In this document: piece after piece, positions 40,894 through 50,900 of the stretch
How the letters are laid out: the number at the start of each line of letters is the position of its first letter
Numbering within the stretch: the stretch's first letter is position 1
Source: Lentzea kentuckyensis
GTDB lineage: Bacteria > Actinomycetota > Actinomycetes > Mycobacteriales > Pseudonocardiaceae
Direction of reading: 5' to 3'
Assembly (NCBI RefSeq): GCF_002150765.1
Contig: NZ_MUYM01000012.1
Span: 161,094-225,093, forward strand
DNA: 64,000 nt
Notes under the pieces: generated by a model
What the model was told of the DNA's origin: nothing
Database searches by the model: none
Seen by the model: the letters and a program-made list of their open reading frames with translations, nothing else
Program-made: the position numbers and the translations under genes

Positions 40894-41759
40894 TGCTCAC
40901 GGAGGTGTTCGCCGAGGCCGGCGCGGAAGGGTTCGTGCACGCCCGCGAGATCGGGACGGACCACGAGTTCTCCTTCGGCGCGGACGACCCGGTCGTGCTG
41001 GCGTCGGTGTTCAAGATCCCGGTCGCCGTCGCCTACGCCGAGGAGGTGGCCGCGGGACGGCTGGATCCGGCCGAGCGCACGCGGGTGACGTCCCGGTACC
41101 GCATCGGCGGGATCGGCACCGCGGGCTGCGCCGACGACGTCGAGATGAGCTGGCGCGACCTCGCGTTGTTCATGATGACGATGAGCGACAACGCCGCGAC
41201 GGACGTGCTCTTCCACCGCGTGGGCCAGGCCGCGGTCGACAAGGTGCTGTCGAACCTCGGCCTGCACCGCACCCGGATCCTGGGCTGCTGCGAGGACCTG
41301 TTCGCGTCGATGTCCGTCGACCTGGCCCTGACCCCGCTGGAGGCCGAGGAAGCGCTCGGATCTCCCACCTGGGACCTCATCCACAAGATGGCGATCGTGG
41401 ACCCTGAGCGCACCACTTCCTCTACACCGCGGGAGATCACCACGCTGCTCGACGCCATCTGGACCGACCGCGCGGCGGTTCCCGAGGCGTGCGAACGCGT
41501 CCGGCAGATCATGACCCAGCAGATCTGGCCGCATCGGCTCAGCTCCGGTTTTCCCGCCGACGTCCAGGTCGCCGCCAAGACCGGCACGTTGCCCAGCGTG
41601 CGCAACGAGGCCGGCGTCGTCACCTACCCCGACGGCCGCGCCTACGCCGTCGCCGTGTTCACCCGCGCGAAGTCGCTCGACCTCAGGCAACCCGCCGTCG
41701 ACGCGGTGATCGGCCGCGCCGGACGTCTCGCCGTCGACCACCTCCGGAGCACGTCATGA
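40893..41759 (+). CDS. Class A beta-lactamase-fold serine hydrolase without the usual Glu166
   Basis: A 288-residue protein with all three class A motifs: S-V-F-K (38-41), S-D-N (98-100) and K-T-G (229-231). The omega-loop glutamate motif (E-x-x-L-N) is not recognisable before T-S-S-T-P-R-E (about 175-181). There is also no signal peptide, so it is unlikely to be a normal secreted beta-lactamase. It may be a cytoplasmic D-Ala peptidase or amidase working on imported peptides. Start and stop overlap both neighbours (TGATG and ATGA). Position and coupling put it in the peptide operon. Confidence 0.8.
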   Translation: MLTEVFAEAGAEGFVHAREIGTDHEFSFGADDPVVLASVFKIPVAVAYAEEVAAGRLDPAERTRVTSRYRIGGIGTAGCADDVEMSWRDLALFMMTMSDNAATDVLFHRVGQAAVDKVLSNLGLHRTRILGCCEDLFASMSVDLALTPLEAEEALGSPTWDLIHKMAIVDPERTTSSTPREITTLLDAIWTDRAAVPEACERVRQIMTQQIWPHRLSSGFPADVQVAAKTGTLPSVRNEAGVVTYPDGRAYAVAVFTRAKSLDLRQPAVDAVIGRAGRLAVDHLRSTS

Positions 41760-43327
41760 AACGCACAGCCGTAGTCGTGTCGGTCGCCCTCGTCGTGTCC
41801 GGGTGCGGGGCGTCCGGGAGTTCCCAGTCGGGCGCTCTGGCCGACGGCAAGACGTTCACGCTGTCGATCGGCGCGGATCCGGGCACCCTCGACCCCGCGC
41901 TGACGGTCCTGTCCGCCGCCCGCTCGGTCGGCCGGTTCCTCTACGGCAGGTTGATCGAACGCACGTCGTCCGGCGATGTCGTCGCCGGTCTCGCGGAGAA
42001 GTGGGACGCCACGACCACGACGGCGACCTTCACGCTGCGCCAGGGCATCACGTGCGCCGACGGCACACCGCTGACCGCCGCGGACGTCGCCGCGAACATC
42101 ACCTTCATCGGAGATCCCAAGAACAAGTCGCCGCTGGCAGGAATCCAGGTCGCGGCGGGCACGTCCGCGACCGCCGACGAAGCGACCCGGACCGTGACGG
42201 TGACCAGCGGGGCGCCGGACGCGTTCCTGCTGACCAACGCCGGCTCGCTGCCGATCGTGTGCGCCAAGGGCATGGCCGACCGCTCGTTGCTCACCAAGGG
42301 CGAGCAGGGCACCGGCATGTTCACCGTCTCCGAGATCGTGCCGAACGACCACTACACCCTGGTGCGGCGCAAGGACTTCGCGTGGGGACCGGGCGACTGG
42401 CAGCGCGACCAGCAGGGCCTGCCGGACAAGGTCGTCGTGCGGGTGATCGCGAACGAGACGACCGCGGTGAACCTGTTGCTGTCCGGTCAGCTCACCGCGG
42501 CCACGGTCGCGGGCCCCGACCAGGAACGCCTGCTGGCCCAGAAGGTCGACCACGTCGACTACGCGACACCGCTGGGAACGCTGTCGTTCAACCACGCGTC
42601 CGGACACCCCGGCGCGGACCCCGCGGTGCGCCGCGCGCTCGTGCAGGGTCTCGACCTCGCGCAGGCCGGCAAGGTGCTGACAGGCGGCAAGGGCAGGCCG
42701 TCCAAGGGTTTGGTGACCATCGAACCGCGGCCGTGCACGGGCGACAACGTGAGTGCGAACCTGCCCGGATACGACAAAGCCGCTGCCGCCGCGGGTTTGG
42801 ACACGGCGGGATGGCGGGCCGGGCCGGACGGTGTGCGGGCCAGGAACGGCGTGCCGCTGTCGATCAAGCTGCTCCAGCCGACCGTCGCCGGCCCGACCCT
42901 CACCGCGACCGCCGAGCTGATCCAACAGGCGTGGCAGGGCATTGGTGTCAAGGTCGAGATCCAGCCCGTCGACGCCGCCGGCGTCAACCAGACGCTGTTC
43001 GGCACCGGCGCGTGGGACGTGTCGATGGTGCCGCTGACGTTGTCGCTGCCGAGCCAGCTCGTGCCGTTCGCGTCCGGTGCGGTGCCGCCGCAGGGCGTGA
43101 ACTTCAGCCACATCACCAACCCCACGTTCGAAGCGGAGTCCACGAAGGCGGCCTCCGTCGCGGGCAACGCCGGGTGCGAGCACTGGGACAAGGCCGAGGC
43201 CGCGCTGATCAAGTCCCTCGACCTGGTCCCGTACTTCGACGCGCTCGTACCGACCTTCGTCAAGGGCGCGAAGTTCACCATGAGCGACGGCCCCGACCCG
43301 ACGTCGATCCGGATGTTCGCCTCATGA
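41756..43327 (+). CDS. Peptide ABC transporter substrate-binding lipoprotein (SBP_bac_5)
   Basis: Family 5 extracellular solute-binding protein of 523 residues, the DppA/OppA type. A lipoprotein signal peptide ends in the lipobox V-S-G-C (14-17), so the mature protein is lipid-anchored outside the membrane. The start L-S-I-G-A-D-P-G-T-L-D-P-A-L and L-A-E-K-W-D followed by T-F-T-L-R-Q-G-I are family hallmarks. It captures di- or oligopeptides and delivers them to the permease encoded next. It overlaps both neighbours by four bases. Ligand stereochemistry cannot be read from the sequence. Confidence 0.92.
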   Translation: MKRTAVVVSVALVVSGCGASGSSQSGALADGKTFTLSIGADPGTLDPALTVLSAARSVGRFLYGRLIERTSSGDVVAGLAEKWDATTTTATFTLRQGITCADGTPLTAADVAANITFIGDPKNKSPLAGIQVAAGTSATADEATRTVTVTSGAPDAFLLTNAGSLPIVCAKGMADRSLLTKGEQGTGMFTVSEIVPNDHYTLVRRKDFAWGPGDWQRDQQGLPDKVVVRVIANETTAVNLLLSGQLTAATVAGPDQERLLAQKVDHVDYATPLGTLSFNHASGHPGADPAVRRALVQGLDLAQAGKVLTGGKGRPSKGLVTIEPRPCTGDNVSANLPGYDKAAAAAGLDTAGWRAGPDGVRARNGVPLSIKLLQPTVAGPTLTATAELIQQAWQGIGVKVEIQPVDAAGVNQTLFGTGAWDVSMVPLTLSLPSQLVPFASGAVPPQGVNFSHITNPTFEAESTKAASVAGNAGCEHWDKAEAALIKSLDLVPYFDALVPTFVKGAKFTMSDGPDPTSIRMFAS

Positions 43328-44271
43328 CCACGTGGCTGCCCTTCGCCCGGCGCCGGTCGGTGCGGTTCCTGACCTCGCTCTGGGTGCTGGTGACCGCGGC
43401 GTTCCTGATGATCCACCTGATCCCCGGCGACCCGGTCCGCGAGACGCTGGGCCTCACCGCACCACCCGAGGTGGTCGCCGCCCGCCGTGCCGCGCTGGGT
43501 CTCGACGACCCGTTGCCGGTGCAGTACTGGCACTACCTGACCGGCCTGTTCCGCGGCGAGTTCGGCACCTCCCTGGTCAGCGGCACACCGGTCGCTTCGC
43601 TGATCGGCGACCGGCTGCCGGCGACCGTGCAGCTCGCGGTGCTGGCGTTCCTCGTCGTGATCGTCGTGGCGGTGCCGGTCGGCGTCGTGATGGCGGTGCT
43701 GACCCGCGGCGGCCGCCGGCGCGGCGGCGAGCTCGCGTTCACGTCGGTCAGCGTGGTCTTCACGGCGATCCCGGAGTTCCTGCTGGCCGTCGGCCTGGTG
43801 AGCCTGTTCGCGGTGCAGCTCGGCGTGTTCCCCGTGGCGGGCAACGACGCCGCCGGCTCGTGGGTGCTCCCGGTGCTGGCCCTGGCCATCGGACCGGCCG
43901 CGGTGCTCGCCCGGATCGTCCGGGTGGAGCTGCTTTCGGTGCTGGGCAACGACTTCGTCCGGACCGCACGGGCGAAGCGGTTGCCACCGCGGCTGGTGTA
44001 CGTGCGGCACGCGCTGCCCAACGCCATCACCGCGACGTTGACTTTGGGCGGGATGATGCTCGCCGCGCTGGTCGCCGGGACCGTGCTGGTGGAGAACGTG
44101 TTCGCGTGGCCGGGGCTGGGGTCGACGATCGTGGGGTCGATCCAGCAGAAGGACTATCCCGCGGTGCAGGGCATCGTGCTGGTGTACGGGGCGGGCGTGC
44201 TGCTGGTGAACCTGGTGGTGGACGTGGTGCTGGCGTTGCTGGATCCCCGGTCGACGATCAGGGAGACGTGA
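43324..44271 (+). CDS. dppB: Peptide ABC transporter permease, DppB-like
   Basis: Permease of 315 residues with six hydrophobic helices. It starts with the typical R-F-L-T-S-L-W-V-L helix, then I-P-G-D-P-V-R and L-G-L-D-D-P-L-P-V-Q-Y-W. The cytoplasmic EAA-type loop is at R-T-A-R-A-K-R-L-P-P-R-L-V-Y-V-R-H-A-L-P-N-A. The C-terminus has V-E-N-V-F-A-W-P-G-L-G, as in DppB. It pairs with the permease half of the next protein. Its last bases (S-T-I-R-E-T and the stop) form the beginning of a 74-bp tandem duplication. Confidence 0.9.
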   Translation: MTTWLPFARRRSVRFLTSLWVLVTAAFLMIHLIPGDPVRETLGLTAPPEVVAARRAALGLDDPLPVQYWHYLTGLFRGEFGTSLVSGTPVASLIGDRLPATVQLAVLAFLVVIVVAVPVGVVMAVLTRGGRRRGGELAFTSVSVVFTAIPEFLLAVGLVSLFAVQLGVFPVAGNDAAGSWVLPVLALAIGPAAVLARIVRVELLSVLGNDFVRTARAKRLPPRLVYVRHALPNAITATLTLGGMMLAALVAGTVLVENVFAWPGLGSTIVGSIQQKDYPAVQGIVLVYGAGVLLVNLVVDVVLALLDPRSTIRET

Positions 44272-44395
44272 TGCGCGCCCACTGCGCCCCTGTCGGCGCC
44301 GCCTCCGCCGTCCTCCTCACCCCGACGACGACAAGGGAAACGTGATGCGCGCACTCCGCTCCCCCGTCGGCGCCGCCTCCGCCGTCCTCCTGACC
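44253..44395 (+). repeat. 74-bp imperfect tandem duplication at a gene junction
   Basis: 44253-44326 and 44327 onward repeat the same junction: end of the upstream gene (GACGA...GGGA.ACGTG), an ATG, and 17 codons ending V-G-A-A-S-A-V-L-L-T. Over those 17 codons six bases differ, all substitutions. The first copy encodes a 24-residue abortive frame (44271-44345) ending T-T-T-R-E-T and stop, so the real dppC-type start is the second copy. The first copy still offers a coupled start. Confidence 0.75.
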
Positions 44396-46168
44396 CTCTT
44401 GGTGGCGCTCGCCGTCCTCGCCCCGCTCCTCTGGGGCGACCGAGCCGCCGCGATCGACACCGACGCGTTGCAGCAGGGCCCGTCCGCCGACCACCTGCTC
44501 GGCACCGACTCGCTCGGCCGCGACATCTTCCACCGCGTCCTCGTCGCCACCCGCCTGACTCTCGGGCTCGCACTGCTGGCCACGTTCGTCGGCGTGATCA
44601 CCGGCCTGATCCTGGGCTCACTGCCGTCGGTGCTCCCCCGCTGGGCGGCCAGGGCCGTCACGTCGGCGGTGAACATCGCCGTGGCGTTCCCCGGGCTGCT
44701 GCTGGCGTTGTTCTTCGCCGTCATCTTCGGCACCGGGACGATCGGGGCGGTGCTGGCCATCGCGTTCGCGATCACCCCGTCGTTCGCCCGCCTCACCCAG
44801 ACGCTGACGGCGTCGGTGAGCGGCCGCGACTTCATCGCGGCCGCGCGGGTGTGCGGAGTGGGCAGGTTCCGGTTGCTCACCCGGCACGTGCTGCCGAACA
44901 TCGCCGAACCGCTCGTGATCAACGCGACGCTCGCGGCGGGCCAGGCGCTGACCGCGTTCGCCGGGTTGTCGTTCCTGGGCATCGGGGTGCAGGCACCCTC
45001 GTACGACTGGGGACGGCTGCTCGGCGAGGGGCTCAACCGGATCTACGTCACGCCCGCGCCCGCGCTCGGGGCGGCGGTCGCCGTGGTGGTGGCCGGACTG
45101 GCGTTCAACCTGTTCGGTGAGGCCGCGGCAGCCGCTGCCGGTCATCGGCAGGTAGCCGTCGCCGGGAAGAAACCATCCGAGTCCATTGTGGACAACAAAC
45201 AGGGCGACGGGGTGTTGAGCGTGCGGAACCTGCGGGTGGCGTTTCCCGGGCCGGCCGGGTGGATCACGCCGGTGCGCGGGGTGTCGTTCACCGTCCGGCA
45301 GGGCGAGATGATCGGGGTCGTCGGCGAGTCGGGGTCCGGTAAGAGCCTCACCGCGCTGGCGGTGTCGCGGCTGGTCGAGCATCCCGGCGTGGTGACGGCG
45401 GATCGGCTGGCGTTCGCCGGGAAGCCGTTGCTCAGGACGTCCGATCGCGAGCTGGGGACGTCGCTCGCGATGGTGTTCCAGGACCCGATGACCTCGTTCA
45501 ACCCGACGCGGCGCATCGGGCGGCAACTGGCGGAGGTTTCCGAAGTGCACCAAGGGATGTCGCGGACCAAGGCCTTCGAACGGGCCGTGGACCGGCTCAA
45601 GGCCGTGCGGATTCCCACGGCTGCGAAACGGGCCAGGCAGTACCCGCACGAGTTCTCCGGCGGCATGCGGCAGCGGGCCATGATCGCGATGGGGTTGATG
45701 GGCGAACCCCAGCTGGTGATCGCCGACGAGCCGACCACCGCGCTGGACGTCACCGTGCAGCGGGAGGTGTTGCGGTTGCTGGCGAAGGTCCGCGCGGAAC
45801 GGTCGGCGGCGGTCTTGCTGATCAGCCACGACATCACGGTAGTCGCGCAGACCTGCGACCGGGTGCTGGTGATGTACGCGGGCAGGGTGGTCGAGGAGCT
45901 GCCGACCGCCGAGCTGTTCACGTCGGCCCGGCATCCGTACACGACGGCGTTGCTGGCCGCGGTGCCCGATCTCGACACGGACCGGGAGGCGCCGCTCGCC
46001 GTCATCCCCGGCCGGCCACCGGAGCCGGGTGAGATCACCAGGGGGTGCCCGTTCGCGCCGCGCTGCCCGAAGGCGGACGAGAGGTGCCGTCAGCAGGAAC
46101 CCGAGCTCACGGAAGTCGCGAACGAGCACCGCGTCGCTTGCTTCGTCACCGCTGGAGGCCCGAGGTGA
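44345..46168 (+). CDS. Fused peptide ABC permease (DppC) and ATPase (DppD)
   Basis: One chain of 607 residues. About 1-265 are a DppC-type permease with six helices, L-L-G-T-D-S-L-G-R-D-I-F-H-R and the EAA-like loop A-A-R-V-C-G-V-G-R-F-R-L-L-T-R-H-V-L-P-N. About 290-590 are a DppD-type ATPase: G-E-S-G-S-G-K-S (about 330), V-F-Q-D-P-M-T-S-F-N-P, F-S-G-G-M-R-Q-R, V-I-A-D-E-P-T-T-A-L-D-V, and a C-terminal oligopeptide-transporter segment with C-P-F-A-P-R-C. Fusion of DppC to DppD is known in some actinobacteria but not the rule. The start ATG is the second copy of the tandem duplication. Confidence 0.9.
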   Translation: MRALRSPVGAASAVLLTLLVALAVLAPLLWGDRAAAIDTDALQQGPSADHLLGTDSLGRDIFHRVLVATRLTLGLALLATFVGVITGLILGSLPSVLPRWAARAVTSAVNIAVAFPGLLLALFFAVIFGTGTIGAVLAIAFAITPSFARLTQTLTASVSGRDFIAAARVCGVGRFRLLTRHVLPNIAEPLVINATLAAGQALTAFAGLSFLGIGVQAPSYDWGRLLGEGLNRIYVTPAPALGAAVAVVVAGLAFNLFGEAAAAAAGHRQVAVAGKKPSESIVDNKQGDGVLSVRNLRVAFPGPAGWITPVRGVSFTVRQGEMIGVVGESGSGKSLTALAVSRLVEHPGVVTADRLAFAGKPLLRTSDRELGTSLAMVFQDPMTSFNPTRRIGRQLAEVSEVHQGMSRTKAFERAVDRLKAVRIPTAAKRARQYPHEFSGGMRQRAMIAMGLMGEPQLVIADEPTTALDVTVQREVLRLLAKVRAERSAAVLLISHDITVVAQTCDRVLVMYAGRVVEELPTAELFTSARHPYTTALLAAVPDLDTDREAPLAVIPGRPPEPGEITRGCPFAPRCPKADERCRQQEPELTEVANEHRVACFVTAGGPR

Positions 46169-46905
46169 GTGAGCTGAAGTTCGAGAACGTCAGCCTGCAC
46201 TACGGCACGCTCAAAGCCGTCGACGACGTGAGCCTGACCGTGCCGCCGGGCGAGGTCGTGGGCCTCGTCGGCGAGTCGGGATCGGGCAAGTCGACGCTCG
46301 CCGCCGCGGCGGTCGGCCTCGTCGCCCCCACCGCCGGGCGCGTCCTGATCGACGGCATGGACGTCCAGCGCCTCAAACCTCGGCAACGGCGGCTGCAGAT
46401 GGTGTTCCAGGACCCGTACTCGTCGCTCGACCCGAGGATGAGCATCGGCCGGTCGATCGCCGAGGCGATGCCGAAGGGAACCGACAAACGCGAAGAGGTC
46501 GCGCGGCTCCTCGAACTGGTCAACCTCGACCCCGGCCGCGCCTCCTCGCTCCCGGCGAGGCTCTCCGGCGGGCAACGGCAGCGCGTCGCCCTCGCCAGGG
46601 CCCTCGCCGGACAGCCGAAGGTGATCATCGCGGACGAGATCACGTCCGCGCTCGACGTGTCCGTGCAGGGCGCCGTGCTGAACCTGGTGCGGGACCTGCA
46701 GCGGCGGCTCGGGCTGTCGATGCTGTTCATCTCGCACAACCTCGCCGTCGTCCGGTACGTGAGCGACCGCATCGCGGTGATGAAGACCGGCAAGATCGTG
46801 GAGGAGGGGCCGGCCGAGCAGGTGCTCACCGACCCGCGGCACCTGTACACGCGGGAGCTGCTCGCCGCCGCACCACAGCGAAACACCAGGCTGGAGGCTT
46901 CATGA
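46165..46905 (+). CDS. dppF: Peptide ABC transporter ATPase, DppF-like
   Basis: Second ATPase of the importer, 246 residues. Walker A is G-E-S-G-S-G-K-S-T (about 37-45), the Q-loop V-F-Q-D-P-Y-S-S-L-D-P, the signature L-S-G-G-Q-R-Q-R-V-A and Walker B V-I-I-A-D-E-I-T-S-A-L-D. I-S-H-N-L-A-V-V-R-Y follows. Walker B carries I rather than P after D-E (D-E-I-T-S), a common variant in DppF. The GTG at 46165 overlaps the preceding stop and has GGAGG upstream. It completes a five-function importer together with 41756-46168. Confidence 0.92.
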   Translation: MSELKFENVSLHYGTLKAVDDVSLTVPPGEVVGLVGESGSGKSTLAAAAVGLVAPTAGRVLIDGMDVQRLKPRQRRLQMVFQDPYSSLDPRMSIGRSIAEAMPKGTDKREEVARLLELVNLDPGRASSLPARLSGGQRQRVALARALAGQPKVIIADEITSALDVSVQGAVLNLVRDLQRRLGLSMLFISHNLAVVRYVSDRIAVMKTGKIVEEGPAEQVLTDPRHLYTRELLAAAPQRNTRLEAS

Positions 46906-47939
46906 TCGACGACCTGCACGGGCGCAGCGTGGTCGCCGACACGCACAACGACCTGCTGGACGCGATCGTCCACCGGCCCGTCGAACGCTGGGTTCCGCAC
47001 TTCCGCGAGCAATGGTTGCCCCAGTTGCACGCGGGTGGGGTGAACCTCCAGGTGCTGCCGGTGTTCATCGACGACGTGTTCCGCCCGGAAGGCGCGCTGC
47101 GGCAGACGCTGCGGATGATCGAGGCGGCGCACCGCATCGCCGAGGGCAACCCGGACACCGTGCGACTCTGTCTGAACGGCACCGACATCGACGTCGCCCT
47201 GACCGAAAACCGCATCGCGCTCGTGCTGGCGTTGGAGAGCGCGCCCGGTGTCGGTGAGGACGTCGAACTGCTGGAAACCCTGTACCGGCTTGGGGTGCGC
47301 ATCGCCTCGCTCGCCCACTTCGGCCGCACGGCGCTGGCCGACGGCAGCGGTGAGGACGCCACCGGCAGCAGGCTCACCAGGGCGGGTGTGGCCGCGTTCG
47401 CCGAGATGGAACGTCTCGGCATGATCTTCGACGTCAGCCACCTGAGCGCGGCGGGCGTCGACCACGTGCTGGAGATGGCGACCCGTCCGGTGATGGCAAC
47501 GCACTCGTCCGCACGGGCGTTGCGCGACCACCACCGCAACCTGACCAACGCACAGTTGAAAGGCATCGCGGACAACGGCGGCGTGGTGTGCGTGAACTTC
47601 TTCGCACCGTTCCTGCACGAGTTCGACTTCCGCATCGAGCGGTTGATCGACCACATCGAGCACATCGCGGGCGTCATGGGCGTACGGCACGTCGGCCTCG
47701 GGCCGGACTTCGTCAAGGAGGTCCTCGAGGACGTCACGCCGCCGTGCTGTGAAGCCCAGTTCATCGAGGGCGTGCCCACCGACCGGTTCCTGCCGGGCTT
47801 GGAGGGGCCGGCAGGGCTGCCGCTGGTGACCGAGGCGCTGCGGAAACGCGGCTGGCCCGACGACGACATCGCGCTGGTGCTGGGCCAGAACGTGCTCGAC
47901 CTGTTCCGTTCCGAGCTGACGAGGGGATCCGCATCGTGA
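46902..47939 (+). CDS. Membrane-dipeptidase-family metallopeptidase (M19)
   Basis: M19 zinc dipeptidase of 345 residues. Zinc ligands are visible as D-T-H-N-D (His15, Asp17), Glu112 in A-L-E-S, His180 in D-V-S-H and His201 in A-T-H-S-S. G-L-G-P-D-F near 265 is the late active-site motif. Bacterial relatives hydrolyse dipeptides, and several accept a D-residue at the C-terminal position. There is no signal peptide, so it is cytoplasmic despite the family name. It lies directly behind the importer with four-base overlaps on both sides, consistent with cleaving imported L-D dipeptides. Confidence 0.9.
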   Translation: MIDDLHGRSVVADTHNDLLDAIVHRPVERWVPHFREQWLPQLHAGGVNLQVLPVFIDDVFRPEGALRQTLRMIEAAHRIAEGNPDTVRLCLNGTDIDVALTENRIALVLALESAPGVGEDVELLETLYRLGVRIASLAHFGRTALADGSGEDATGSRLTRAGVAAFAEMERLGMIFDVSHLSAAGVDHVLEMATRPVMATHSSARALRDHHRNLTNAQLKGIADNGGVVCVNFFAPFLHEFDFRIERLIDHIEHIAGVMGVRHVGLGPDFVKEVLEDVTPPCCEAQFIEGVPTDRFLPGLEGPAGLPLVTEALRKRGWPDDDIALVLGQNVLDLFRSELTRGSAS

Positions 47940-50900
47940 CCACCATCGAGGACCTGTACGGCTTCGCGCTGCCCGAGGAGCCCGCGCTCTCGCCGGACGG
48001 CACCGAGATCGTGTACGTCCTGCGCACCACGGACCGCGAGGGCGACCGCGACGAGCGGGCGCTGTGGCGGGTGTCCGGTGGCAAACCCCGGCAGCTCACC
48101 AGGGGGAAGTCCGACGCGGCGCCCGCGTGGTCGCCGGACGGGAGCCGCATCGCGTTCCTGCGCGCCCAGGACGGCCCGGCGCAGGTGTGGCTGCTGCCCG
48201 CCGACGGGGGCGAGCCCGAGCAGGTGACGTCGTTGCCGCTCGGCGCGGGCGCGCCGGTGTGGAGCGCGGACGGCACGAAGCTCGCGTTCTCCGCGCCCGT
48301 CGACATCGCGGACGCCAAGGCGCCGATCGTCGCCGAGCGCCTCGACTACAAGTCCGACGGGTCCGGCTATCTGCGCTCCATCCGCGCTCACCTGCACGTG
48401 GTCGACCTGGAAAGCCGTGAGGTCGAGCAGATCACCGACGGCGACTGGCACGCCGGCACGCCCGCGTGGTCACCGGACGGCACCCGGCTCGCGTTCGCGG
48501 GGGCGCTGGACGAGGACTCCGATCTGACGTTCCGGGTGCCGGTGCACGTCGTGAACGTCAGCGGCAAAACGCAGCCGGAGCTCGTCGGACTGGCCGACGG
48601 GCAGGCGGCGACGGTCGCGTGGACCGCGGACGGCCTGCTCGTCACCGGACGGACCTCCGCCGACAGCGGGCACCTCAGCCTGCTGCTCCTCTCGTTCGAC
48701 GGTGAGGTGCGCAACCTGTCGGAGTCGTTGGACCGCAACGTCATGCCCGGCATGTCCGGCTATCCGGGTGGCCTTCCAGCGCTGACCGGCCGCACCGTGT
48801 TGTTCTGCGCCCGCGACCGCGGTTGCACCCAGCTCTACGCCGTGGACCTCGACGGCGGTGAGCCGAGGCTGGTCGTCGGCGGTGATTCTCGTGTCGTAGC
48901 AGGGCTTTCGGCCACCGACACCGTTGCGGCGCTCGTCCTCGGCACCGCCACCTCGTACGGTGAGATCGCCACGGTCGACCTGGCGAGCGGTGAGCTGACC
49001 GTCCACACCGAACACAACAAGACCGAGGTGTTCGTCCGCGAGGAGCGGGAGTTCACCATCTCGGACGGCACGGTCGTGCACGGCTGGCTCGTGCGCGACC
49101 CCGAACGCACCGGTCCGTTGCCGCTGCTGCTGGACATCCACGGCGGCCCGCACAACGCGTGGAACGGCACCGCCGACCCGATCCATCTGTACCACCAGGT
49201 GCTGGCTCAGCAGGGCTGGGCGATCCTGCTGCTCAACCCGCGTGGCAGCGACGGCTACGGCGAGGCGTTCTACCAGGCCGCGCTCGGCGCCTGGGGCAAG
49301 GCCGACGCCAAGGACTTCCTGGAGCCGATCGACCAGCTGGTGGCCGAGGAACTGGCCGACCCGGCGAAGCTGGCCGTCACCGGCTACAGCTACGGCGGCT
49401 ACATGACCTGCTACCTGACCAGCCGCGACACCAGGTTCGCCGCCGCGGTCGCCGGTGGTGTGGTGAGCGACCTGAGCAGCATGGCGGGCACGTCCGACGG
49501 CGGCCGCTACCTGACCGAACTGGAGCTGGGCGGACCCGGCGAGCACATCGCGGAACTCTCCCCGTTCACGCTCGTCGGTGACGTCCGCACACCCACGTTG
49601 ATCTACCAGGGCGCCGCGGACGACAGGTGCCCGGTCGGTCAGGCCGAGCAGTGGTTCATGGCGCTGCGCCAGAACGACGTGCCGGCCAAGCTCGTGCTCT
49701 ACCCCGACGAGTCGCACCTGTTCATCCTCAGCGGCAAGCCGTCACACCGCGAGGACTTCAACCGCCGCGTCGTGGACTGGGTGCGCGAGCACGCGGAAGA
49801 GCGCGTGCCGCTGGACGCGAAGCATTGGCAGCGCAGGCTTTCCGCGCTCGCCACCAAGCACGGCGTGCCCGGCGCGGCGCTCGGCATCCTGCACCACGGC
49901 GAGATCGTCCAGGCACACCACGGCGTTCTCAACACGTCGACCGGTGTGGAGGTCACCGACGACTCGATCTTCCAGATCGGCTCGATCGGCAAGGTGTGGA
50001 CGACGACCGTGGTCATGCGGCTCGTCGACGAGGGCCTGCTCGACCTCGACGCGCCGATCATCGACGTGCTGCCGGAGCTGAAGCTCGCGGATCCCGTGGT
50101 GACGCAGAAGGTGACCATGCGGCACCTGCTCACGCACACCAGCGGCATCGACGGCGACATCTTCACCGACACCGGCCGCGGCGACGACTGCCTGGAGCGG
50201 TACACCGAGCTGCTGGCCGAGGCCGCGCAGAACCACCCGCTCGGCGCGACGTTCTCCTACTCCAACTCCGGTTTCGTGCTGGCCGGCCGGGTGATCGAGA
50301 AGCTCACCGGCAAGACCTGGGACGCGGCCATGCGGGAGAAGCTCTTCACTCCGCTCGGCCTCACCCGCACCGGAACGCTGCCAGAGGAGGCGCTGCTGCA
50401 CCGCGCCGCCGTCGGTCACCAGGACAAGGACGGCAAGCAGGAACCGGTACCGGTGTGGATGCTGCCGCGATCGGTCGGCCCGGCCGGGACGATCTTCTCG
50501 ACCACCGCGGACGTCCTGGCCTTCGCTCGGATGCATCTTGAAGGTGGGCTGGCTGCGGACGGCACACGGGTGTTGTCGGAGGCGTCCGCGCTCGTCATGA
50601 CCGAGAAGCAGACCGACGTGCCCGACCCGAACGCGCTGGGCGACTCGTGGGGCGTCGGCTGGATCCGGTTCGGCTGGGACGGGCACCGGCTGATCGGTCA
50701 CGACGGCAACACCATCGGACAGTCCGCGTTCCTCCGCCTGCTGCCGGGGCACAACCTCGCGGTCACGTTGCTGACCAACGGCGACCACGCGCGGGAGCTG
50801 TACCTGGACCTGTACCGGGAGATCTTCGCCGAACTGGCGGGCGTCGCCATGCCGCGCCCGGTGCAGCCGGCCGACGAACCCCCGGCGGTGGACCACGCGC

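Noticed and set aside
40893..41759. Calling this gene a beta-lactamase resistance determinant
   Set aside because: No signal peptide and no recognisable Glu166 motif; coupling to a peptide importer suggests another role.
44271..44345. 24-residue open frame between the two permease genes as a real gene
   Set aside because: It is the first copy of a 74-bp tandem duplication and repeats the N-terminus of the following protein, so it is described as a repeat instead.
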